Assembly: GCA_002471805.1 (NCBI GenBank)
Contig: DKQR01000055.1
Location: 1 to 5,678 of the forward strand
Length of the DNA stretch: 5,678 bases
Direction of reading: 5' to 3'
Source: Fidelibacterota bacterium UBA7303
Lineage (GTDB): Bacteria > Fidelibacterota > Marinisomatia > Marinisomatales > UBA1611
The notes beneath the pieces are model-generated. The model saw only the letters and a list, made by a program, of their open reading frames with translations, ran no database searches and was not told the DNA's origin. The position numbers were made by a program, and so were the translations under genes. Of this stretch, positions 1 through 5,678 are shown one piece after another (positions within the stretch are counted from its first letter, which is position 1; each line of letters starts with the position of its first letter).

Positions 1-1236
1 CCATCGGTAACATTGATCTTGATCACTTGGGCTTTGGGAGGGTTGCAAATGCTGGCCGGTGCTCTGACATACGCTGAATTGGGTGCTGCAATGCCAAAAG
101 CAGGAGGGCAGTATGTCTACCTTCGAGAGGCATATGGGCCATTACCCGCCTTTCTTTTTGGGTGGGTTGCATTTATTGCTTACTTGACAGGAACAAATGC
201 AGCAATTGCTGTTGCTGTTGCTGAACATTTAGGTTCATTCTATCCCAGTCTTTCAACTCATAATAGTATAATAGGTATTGGTAGTTTTTCAATATCTGGT
301 GGCCAAATATTTGCTTTGTCTCTAATTGTTGTTTTATCTCTTATAAATTATTTGGGTATTGTATTTGGAAAATGGATCCAAAATATTTTCACGGTGTTGA
401 AAATTGGCAGCATTTTATTATTCGCACTCGCTGGATTATTTATTTCTACAGGTAATCATTTAGATTTTTCATTAAATCCAACCAATATGAGTATTGGATC
501 GATACTGATGGGCATGGGGGTTGCCCTGGTGGCCGTAAACTGGACAGTAGGGGGGTGGGAATATATAACTTTTGCGGCAGGGGAGATCAAGAACCCTAAA
601 AATAATCTACCTTTGGCTCTCATTATTGGAACGATAGTGATCCTTGTATTGTATTTCCTGATAAATGTCGCATATTTAAAGGTATTACCAATGGGTTCTC
701 TTATGGGTGAAATAAAGGTAGGTGAAACTGCTGCTAGAGCGATCTATGGCCCAGGGATAGCAGGTGCGTTTTCCATGGTTGTGATTATTTCTATGTTTGG
801 TTCATTGAATGGAAATATACTGGTTGGCCCCAGAGTATCATACGCTATGGCCAAAGATCATTTATTTTTTTCCAGAGCAGCTGATGTTCATCCAAAATTT
901 CATACACCAGGCAATGCAATCATGATTCAAGGTTTTTGGGCAGCAATCTTAACTCTATCTGGCACATTTGAGGAATTGATCACGCTGGTGGTATTTGTGA
1001 ATTTTATGATGTGGATTGCTGCATCATCAACTGTGTTTGTATTAAGGAAAAAACAACCGGACCTAGAGCGCCCCTATAAAGTATGGGGCTATCCGTATGT
1101 CCCAGCTTTTTTCATCATATTTTCCATGGCCATCATGGTCAATACATTCTTCAGTGCCCCGGGACAATCTCTTCTTGGCTTGGCCCTTACACTGTTGGGA
1201 GTCCCAGTATATTTTTACTGGCAGAAAAAAATATGA
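1..1236 (+). CDS. APC-family amino acid permease, 5'-truncated by the window edge
   Basis: This is an inner-membrane secondary transporter of the amino acid-polyamine-organocation superfamily, probably moving amino acids by proton symport or exchange. The frame is open from base 1, and the TTG at 13 is internal, because the upstream codons continue the protein. The first visible segment is TM2, with the family signature 'LTYAELGAAMPKAGGQYVYL' just after it. TM1 and its glycine-rich GSGIF-type substrate loop therefore lie outside; about 40 residues are missing. I can trace about eleven hydrophobic segments (TM2 to TM12). The loop after TM6 holds 'AGEIKNPKNNLP', and 'GPRVSYAMAKD' follows TM8, both typical of the LAT/SteT-like branch. 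The gene ends at TGA 1234-1236 after a short basic tail. The SulP gene follows in the same direction 55 bases later. Substrate cannot be read from the sequence. The middle of the gene is clearly AT-richer than the next gene. Family assignment is secure; the branch is less so. Confidence 0.93.
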   Translation, partial: PSVTLILITWALGGLQMLAGALTYAELGAAMPKAGGQYVYLREAYGPLPAFLFGWVAFIAYLTGTNAAIAVAVAEHLGSFYPSLSTHNSIIGIGSFSISGGQIFALSLIVVLSLINYLGIVFGKWIQNIFTVLKIGSILLFALAGLFISTGNHLDFSLNPTNMSIGSILMGMGVALVAVNWTVGGWEYITFAAGEIKNPKNNLPLALIIGTIVILVLYFLINVAYLKVLPMGSLMGEIKVGETAARAIYGPGIAGAFSMVVIISMFGSLNGNILVGPRVSYAMAKDHLFFSRAADVHPKFHTPGNAIMIQGFWAAILTLSGTFEELITLVVFVNFMMWIAASSTVFVLRKKQPDLERPYKVWGYPYVPAFFIIFSMAIMVNTFFSAPGQSLLGLALTLLGVPVYFYWQKKI

Positions 1237-1291
1237 AGTCAACATTCTCCATCTCAGAACCGTAAATTTTTGACCCCTGATCAAGTTGAAG

Positions 1292-3478
1292 ATGAATAAA
1301 GATTCTGTAATATCTGATTTTGTTCCGGGACTGATTGCCGGAACCATCAATGCCATCGTCTGCATTGTGTCGGCCATGGCGCTAGCGGCTCTCATTTTTA
1401 CAGGACCATTGGCTGAATATCTATCCCAGGGGATCGGAATTCTTTTGGTGGGCACAGTAATATTTGCCGTATTGTCTGCACTGACAGCTACCTATCCGCT
1501 GATTTTCAGTGCCCCCCAGGATATTCCCATTGCCATCCTAGCGCTGATGGCGGCAACCGTTGCGGCAGGAATGGGTGGAGAAATGACCGGGGAACAGCTT
1601 TACCGGTTCATATTTGTGGCCATTGGCTTGACATCGATACTGGTAGGCCTGTTTTTTTATATCCTGGGACGGTTCAAATTGGGAAAGCTGGTGCGCTACA
1701 TTCCCTTTCCAGTGGTAGGCGGATTTTTGGCTGGAACCGGATGGCTGATTGTCAAATTCTCTTTTGCCATGATGACCGACCTGGACCTGAGTCTGGCCAA
1801 CATGGTAATCCTGTTTGAAAAAAACATCTTCAATCAATGGTTTCCCGGCTTTGTTTTTGCCGTGGTCCTGCTGCTGGCGACCCGGCGGTTCAGCCATTAC
1901 CTGCTGACACCAGGAATCCTGTTCGGCAGTATCGCTCTGTTCTACATGGTTATGTTTTCCCGGGGATTCTCCTACACAGCGCTGGAGGCTAACGGACACC
2001 TGCTGGGCCCCTTTCCGGACGGTGGCCTGTTTCCCGGCATGCCGTTCGAATATGTATCTCGATTTCGCTGGGATCTATTTATTGTGCACCTGCCCGCCAT
2101 TGGCACTATGATGATCCTGAATGCTGTTGCAGTTCTGTTCAATTACAGCGGTCTAGAGCTCATTGTGAAAGAAGATTTTGACCTGGACAAGGAACTGCGC
2201 CTCACTGGATACAACAATATGGTTGCAGGACTGGCTGGAACGCCCGCCGGGTACATAACCCTGAGTGAAACATCCATGTCCTATAATCTAGGTGCCCGTA
2301 GCCGCCTGCCCAGTATTGTAGTGGCGGTGTTTTGTACAGTTACTCTGATCTTTGGTGCTAAAGTTTTATCTATTTTCCCAAAAGTGATTCTGGGAGGGTT
2401 GCTGCTGAACCTGGGACTTGAGTTTCTTATGGAGTGGCTCTACGATACCAGGAAAAGACTTCAGAAAACAGATTATACTGTAATTGCACTGATCCTGATC
2501 GTGATCGGCTCCATTGGTTTCCTGGAGGGAATTGTGCTCGGTCTTTTGATGTCCATTATGCTGTTTGTGATCAATTATTCCAAGGTGGAAGTAATCAAAT
2601 ACCAGCTCACGGGCAAAACTTTTAGCAGCAACGTGGAGCGTTCCAGTCACCTGAAGCAGATTCTGGATGACCATGGCGATGAAATATATATCCTGCCCCT
2701 GCAGGGCTTTATTTTTTTTGGCACTTCCAACCGCCTGTTGCAGCAGGTTCAAATGCGCCTGGAGGATTCAGACCTGGGCCCATTGCATTACCTTGTTTTT
2801 GACTTTCGCCACGTAACAGGTCTGGATTCATCGGCCATAAATAGTTTTAATAAACTGCAAATCATGGCTGAAAATTCCCGGTTCCGGGTGCTTTTATGTG
2901 GCCTGCAGGCGGAGATGGAATCCCAGTTGAAAATAGAAGGTTTGATTTCTAACGATAATACCATCATTCAGGTCTTTGTTGACCTTGATCACGGTCTGGA
3001 ATGGTGTGAAGAACAGATCATCCTAACCGTGCTGCCGGATGCCGGTGATGTGGCCCGTACGGATAAAGGAGATTCTTTTAAAGAAAAATTCCCTCAGATC
3101 GCAGAATATTTTGATACAAGGAAGATACCTGCCGGAACTGCAATAATAAACCAGGGTGAAAATCCCGGTGGTATTACTTTTATAGAGTCGGGACAGATCA
3201 CAGTAGAGCTTAAAACAAATACGGGGAAAAAGATCCGTCTGAAAACCCTGGGCCCGGGGACTGTAGTTGGAGAAGTAAGCCTCTACCTGGGAACGAAAGC
3301 TTCCGCCTCTGTTTTGGCCAATACGGAATGTAAAGTTTTCTTTCTTGCTCGGGAAAATTTTGAAAGAATGAATCTGGAAGCGCCTGAAAAAGCCGCTGAA
3401 CTTCATTCATATATTGTAAAATTATTAAGCGACCGCCTGGCTGGATCGAATGCCACTATCCAGGCCCTGATGCGCTAA
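1292..3478 (+). CDS. SulP (SLC26-like) anion permease with STAS and cyclic-nucleotide-binding-like domains
   Basis: This is an inner-membrane anion transporter; SulP members carry sulfate, bicarbonate or dicarboxylates, and the substrate here is unknown. I chose ATG 1292 (728 aa) over TTG 1286, two codons earlier; neither has a strong ribosome binding site. Residues about 6-435 form the hydrophobic core, with SulP signatures 'SAPQDIP' near 73-79 and 'NLGARSR' near 332-338. Residues about 460-575 form a STAS domain: 'DFRHVTGLDSSA' matches the anti-sigma-antagonist motif, with Ser513/Ser514 at the usual phosphoacceptor position. Residues about 604-723 look like a cAMP-binding-type beta barrel ('INQGENPGGITFIESGQI'), with the phosphate-binding cassette beginning at Gly660-Glu661. 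The arginine expected in that cassette is Ala670, so cAMP binding is doubtful. The length fits SulP (about 570 aa) plus one regulatory domain. It is likely cotranscribed with the permease upstream. Confidence 0.93.
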   Translation: MNKDSVISDFVPGLIAGTINAIVCIVSAMALAALIFTGPLAEYLSQGIGILLVGTVIFAVLSALTATYPLIFSAPQDIPIAILALMAATVAAGMGGEMTGEQLYRFIFVAIGLTSILVGLFFYILGRFKLGKLVRYIPFPVVGGFLAGTGWLIVKFSFAMMTDLDLSLANMVILFEKNIFNQWFPGFVFAVVLLLATRRFSHYLLTPGILFGSIALFYMVMFSRGFSYTALEANGHLLGPFPDGGLFPGMPFEYVSRFRWDLFIVHLPAIGTMMILNAVAVLFNYSGLELIVKEDFDLDKELRLTGYNNMVAGLAGTPAGYITLSETSMSYNLGARSRLPSIVVAVFCTVTLIFGAKVLSIFPKVILGGLLLNLGLEFLMEWLYDTRKRLQKTDYTVIALILIVIGSIGFLEGIVLGLLMSIMLFVINYSKVEVIKYQLTGKTFSSNVERSSHLKQILDDHGDEIYILPLQGFIFFGTSNRLLQQVQMRLEDSDLGPLHYLVFDFRHVTGLDSSAINSFNKLQIMAENSRFRVLLCGLQAEMESQLKIEGLISNDNTIIQVFVDLDHGLEWCEEQIILTVLPDAGDVARTDKGDSFKEKFPQIAEYFDTRKIPAGTAIINQGENPGGITFIESGQITVELKTNTGKKIRLKTLGPGTVVGEVSLYLGTKASASVLANTECKVFFLARENFERMNLEAPEKAAELHSYIVKLLSDRLAGSNATIQALMR

Positions 3479-3488
3479 AGAAAATACA

Positions 3489-3530
3489 CCCGCTCCATCA
3501 CCGTATTGCTCCGAAAAACAAGTGGACGGG
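3489..3530 (-). terminator. Possible weak terminator hairpin in the convergent gap
   Basis: CCCG (3489-3492) and TCC (3494-3496) can pair with GGACGGG (3524-3530), leaving base 3493 bulged and a loop of 27 bases. Read on the minus strand, the stem is followed by the T-rich run TGTATTTTCTTT, which would suit termination of the sulfotransferase transcript. Read on the plus strand, it is followed by no T-run. The long loop and the bulge make this a weak candidate, although the place between two convergent genes is right. Confidence 0.25.
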
Positions 3531-3538
3531 GCCTGAGC

Positions 3539-5119
3539 TTATTTCAGTAGCACCATTTTCCCTGATCGCATGAAACCCGAAGCCTGTATCTGGTAAACAT
3601 AAATACCCGCACCGAGGGTTTTACCAATATCATTTGTTGCATTCCAATAGATCGATCTGTATCCCGGTGCCTGGGTCTGGTTCACCAGGGTTTTTATTTT
3701 TCTGCCCAGCAGATCATAAATGGAAATGTTGACCATACTAGGTTTAAATAGATAATAATTAATCTGGGTAACGGGATTAAATGGATTGGGATAGTTATCA
3801 AATATCTGGAATGCTCCCGCGGCTGAAACGGGCGTACTTTTAATCTCCAGTCCCGTGTTTTGGAAGTGATAATATTTTCGTGCCACAGACAAATGACTAT
3901 AGGTTTCATATTGCCAGACTATTCCACCACCAGGGTCGAACTCTATTATACTGTTGCGCAATGAAATGGAAGCCAGAATGCTGCCATCAGGAAGCTGAAA
4001 AGCACCGCCTATACGTGTGATAAACAGGGAATCGTCCAAGACCATGGTACTGAAAAACTCCGGCGGGTCATAGGTGCCGATATTATTTAAGCTCAAGCTA
4101 TCCGGAATTACCAGGATTTCAATGCTGGAATAATCTGGTCCGATCCTGCCATAGCCATTATTAAAAATCATGACTTTGCCTGAGTCAGGACAGTTATTAT
4201 TGATCCAGTTGGCCTCGTGATTCCAGAATAATTTCTGATCCAGCGAATCCCCCATTCCGTAGGCCTTGGGGTTTCCCCAGCGATATAGAAAATCACCACC
4301 CCTGCCATAATTTCCTTCGCTATGACCAACGGCCTGCTCCGTCGTTGTACTGTGGTCAATGATATATATCTCATTACTGTTTCGCGCCGAGATCAGGATC
4401 AGATCCAGGTATGGGTTGTAATCCAGGGAATTAAAATGCAACCAGTCTGCGTTACTGGTATTGGGTGCGTTCAGGCCTCCTACGGTGCCAAAGTTGATAT
4501 TCATCCGCTCCGGGTGTTGCGAGATCTGCCCATAATTGGGCAACAGTGAATCCGCGTCCTGGATCAGGTGATCCCATAAATGCCAAGCCCAAACCACCTC
4601 ATAACTATCCGGATATACCGGTGCGACCTCCAGAATGATTTCAGACCACATCTGATTTAATGTATTTTCCAGTGTCTGCCTGCCCGCTTCCTGCGCTTCT
4701 TGGCCCGTCTTTCTTTCCCAGGCCAAAAGGAGAATATTTCCATTGTCCAGCCACTGGGCATCATGGTGGTGTTGTACCGAATCACTGGAAATGGTGACAT
4801 CCCATAGAAGAGTTCCGAACCAGTCCAGCATTTGTATACCGCCGCCTTCACCCCCGCTGATCATAGAAGGGTTTTCGACACGGTATTGGTAAAACAGGGT
4901 ACTGTCACCCACAAATTGAGGCCCGCCGACATTGCTTTGCTGGTGCTGCCAGTTGTGCACTGTTGCACCAGATCCATTAACTAGATTTGTAACCGGACCA
5001 GACGGTTCCAAGCAGGAGTATAATACCATGCCGTCTATTTGGCCTATGGCTAGGGCAGGTATTAACCAGCCTGTAAAAAGCAGACCAGCTATTTTACCTG
5101 GTTTTATGCATCCACCCAT
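3539..5119 (-). CDS. Secreted arylsulfotransferase (ASST)-like protein with type IX secretion sorting domain
   Basis: This is a likely exported sulfotransferase of the bacterial ASST class, which moves a sulfuryl group from one aryl sulfate to another phenol through a sulfo-histidine. The protein is 526 aa. Residues 1 to about 26 form a signal peptide (basic stretch, hydrophobic 'IAGLLFTGWLIPALAIG'). The beta-propeller-like enzyme region spans about 30-430. His118/His119 in 'HHHDAQWLDNGN', His228 in 'DWLHFNSLDYNP', Arg246 in 'ISARNSNE' and His301 in 'WNHEANWI' line up with E. coli ASST His252, His356, Arg374 and His436 as I recall them; the His228-Arg246 spacing of 18 is identical. Residues about 438-526 are a type A Por sorting domain ('NYPNPFNPV', 'IYDLLGRKIKTLVN', ending 'KMVLLK'), which sends the protein across the outer membrane by the type IX system. 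The ATG at 5117-5119 has no Shine-Dalgarno. The acceptor and donor are unknown. A non-enzymatic relative is possible but less likely. Confidence 0.85.
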   Translation of the reverse strand: MGGCIKPGKIAGLLFTGWLIPALAIGQIDGMVLYSCLEPSGPVTNLVNGSGATVHNWQHQQSNVGGPQFVGDSTLFYQYRVENPSMISGGEGGGIQMLDWFGTLLWDVTISSDSVQHHHDAQWLDNGNILLLAWERKTGQEAQEAGRQTLENTLNQMWSEIILEVAPVYPDSYEVVWAWHLWDHLIQDADSLLPNYGQISQHPERMNINFGTVGGLNAPNTSNADWLHFNSLDYNPYLDLILISARNSNEIYIIDHSTTTEQAVGHSEGNYGRGGDFLYRWGNPKAYGMGDSLDQKLFWNHEANWINNNCPDSGKVMIFNNGYGRIGPDYSSIEILVIPDSLSLNNIGTYDPPEFFSTMVLDDSLFITRIGGAFQLPDGSILASISLRNSIIEFDPGGGIVWQYETYSHLSVARKYYHFQNTGLEIKSTPVSAAGAFQIFDNYPNPFNPVTQINYYLFKPSMVNISIYDLLGRKIKTLVNQTQAPGYRSIYWNATNDIGKTLGAGIYVYQIQASGFMRSGKMVLLK

Positions 5120-5126
5120 GAACAGT

Positions 5127-5178
5127 TAATTTATAGAATATTATTGTTCACGCAACAGCATACAATTCTTATAAATTA
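5127..5178. repeat. Imperfect inverted repeat in the tRNA-sulfotransferase spacer
   Basis: The 68-base AT-rich spacer (5120-5187) contains two arms, 5127-5139 and 5165-5178, that form 13 base pairs with only T5169 bulged. The loop is 25 bases and holds a small second inverted repeat, TGTT (5145-5148) with AACA (5154-5157). The outer arm ends seven bases before the sulfotransferase ATG and starts nine bases after the tRNA. It could be an operator, an RNA hairpin near the start codon, or a processing or termination structure for the tRNA transcript. AT-richness raises the chance of an accidental match, but 13 pairs in 68 bases is notable. Confidence 0.55.
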
Positions 5179-5187
5179 TGTGAAAAG

Positions 5188-5261
5188 TGGGCGATGAGGG
5201 ATTTGAACCCCCGACTTCTACGATGTGAACGTAGCGCTCTAACCAGCTGAGCTAATCGCCC
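5188..5261 (-). tRNA. tRNA-Val, anticodon CAC
   Basis: The minus strand folds into a full cloverleaf of 74 nt up to the discriminator base. The acceptor stem GGGCGAT pairs with ATCGCCC without mismatch. The D arm is GCTC with GAGC around a 9-base loop. The anticodon stem CTACG/CGTAG encloses the loop TTCACAT with anticodon CAC (plus-strand 5225-5227), which reads the valine codon GUG. The T arm is GGGGG/CCCTC with one G-U pair and loop TTCAAAT. The discriminator is A. The next bases are CTT, so the CCA tail is not encoded and must be added by tRNA nucleotidyltransferase. It sits 19 bases after the Usp stop codon and may be processed from a shared transcript. Confidence 0.96.
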
Positions 5262-5280
5262 GGCAATGAAAATTTAAAAA

Positions 5281-5678
5281 TCAGTCTTTTTGAACTAACA
5301 AAACAGGACATGCTATAATATTGGTAATACCCTCATCCATAGAGTCAGTGATGTTTGCCTTAAGTTTACTCATTCTCCGGTGTCCCAGAACAAGCATATC
5401 AACCCCTTGACAATGAGGCTCTATATTTTTGGAAACATTTTCACCCTTGGTAATGATAATATCCAATTCATCTAAAATATGCTCCAATCCAAAGTCTATG
5501 ACCTGTTCGCGTATCATATCAGCTGTTATTATTTTGGGACTATCCATCATCATGCTCATGCTTCCGGCGTGAAGATCATTAACATGAATGATTGCCAGTT
5601 GTTCTGCTAATAATACTGCATGTTCAACAACATATTTTTCACTGCCATCTGCTTCAAGAGCAATCATGATATTTTGAT
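5281..5678 (-). CDS. Universal stress protein (UspA family), N-terminus cut by the window edge
   Basis: This is a small cytoplasmic Usp-fold protein; the family helps cells survive stress and often pairs with transporters, but the exact role here is unknown. The stop is TGA at 5281-5283. An ATG exists at 5665-5667, but the frame runs on upstream as 'QNIMIALEADGSEK', which matches the usual first beta strand beginning one or two residues after the true start, so the start is probably just beyond 5678. Visible signs are the N-terminal strand, 'IIHVND' (second strand), 'DMLVLGHRR' and the final 'CPVLLVQKD' strand. The loop before 'IIHV' is a few residues shorter than usual. The Gly-2X-Gly-9X-Gly nucleotide-binding motif is broken: after 'GHR' an Arg replaces the second Gly, and Asp-Ser replaces the last Gly-Ser. 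It therefore resembles the non-ATP-binding UspA type. The tRNA and the sulfotransferase gene follow on the same strand. Confidence 0.88.
   Translation of the reverse strand, partial: QNIMIALEADGSEKYVVEHAVLLAEQLAIIHVNDLHAGSMSMMMDSPKIITADMIREQVIDFGLEHILDELDIIITKGENVSKNIEPHCQGVDMLVLGHRRMSKLKANITDSMDEGITNIIACPVLLVQKD

Noticed and set aside
13..15. TTG at 13 as the true start of the permease
   Set aside because: It falls in TM2 of the APC fold and the frame is open upstream to the window edge, so it is an internal leucine codon.
1063..1455. Minus-strand open frame of 130 codons over the end of the permease and start of SulP
   Set aside because: It is antisense to two well-supported genes, spans their junction, and its protein shows no recognisable domain.
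1538..1999. Minus-strand open frame of 153 codons inside SulP
   Set aside because: Its Gln/His-rich translation is the typical antisense shadow of a hydrophobic membrane gene.
2366..3410. Three minus-strand open frames inside the STAS and cyclic-nucleotide parts of SulP
   Set aside because: They overlap each other or conserved SulP domains and show no family motif.
4322..4549. Plus-strand open frame inside the sulfotransferase gene
   Set aside because: It is antisense to the region holding catalytic His228 and Arg246, and has no motif or start signal of its own.
5120..5187. Sigma-70-like promoter for the sulfotransferase gene (minus-strand TTGTAT, 16 bases, TAATAT)
   Set aside because: Only 3/6 and 4/6 matches in a very AT-rich spacer, where such pairs arise by chance, and the source lineage may use a different consensus.
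5188..5261. tRNA gene as an integration (att) site for a mobile island
   Set aside because: I found no second copy of the tRNA 3' end in the window, and no integrase or other mobility gene.

Overview
The window looks like ordinary chromosome from a marine-type Gram-negative bacterium of the Fibrobacterota-Chlorobiota-Bacteroidota (FCB) superphylum. A Marinimicrobia (SAR406)-like or Ignavibacteria/Calditrichota-like lineage is the best guess. The main clue is the C-terminus of the 3539-5119 gene, a type IX secretion (Por) sorting domain with the 'NYPNPFNP', 'IYDLLGRKIKTLVN' and 'KMVLLK' signatures. The lack of clear Shine-Dalgarno sequences before the two visible gene starts fits this. The lineage is an inference, not a measured placement.

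Layout: positions 1-3478 carry two plus-strand membrane transporter genes. The first is an APC-family amino acid permease that has lost its first roughly 40 codons to the window edge. After a 55-base gap comes a complete SulP-family anion permease with a STAS domain and a C-terminal cyclic-nucleotide-binding-like domain. They are probably cotranscribed. A convergent 60-base gap follows, with at best a weak hairpin.

Positions 3539-5678 are read on the minus strand. In transcription order they hold a universal stress protein (its first few codons lie past the window end), a tRNA-Val(CAC) without encoded CCA, an AT-rich spacer with a long imperfect inverted repeat, and a secreted arylsulfotransferase-like enzyme with a signal peptide and a type IX sorting domain.

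How they may work together: the transporters act at the inner membrane, the sulfotransferase-like protein at the cell surface or outside, and the Usp protein in the cytoplasm. A SulP permease next to a sulfotransferase suggests sulfur metabolism. However, the two genes converge and are not one operon, SulP proteins also carry bicarbonate or dicarboxylates, and this enzyme class normally moves sulfate between aryl compounds without free sulfate, so the link is weak. I see no mobile element, CRISPR array, phage gene or clearly new system. The points most worth a second look are the degenerate ligand pocket of the SulP-linked cyclic-nucleotide domain, the type IX-tagged sulfotransferase with its catalytic residues intact, and the inverted repeat between the tRNA and the sulfotransferase start.
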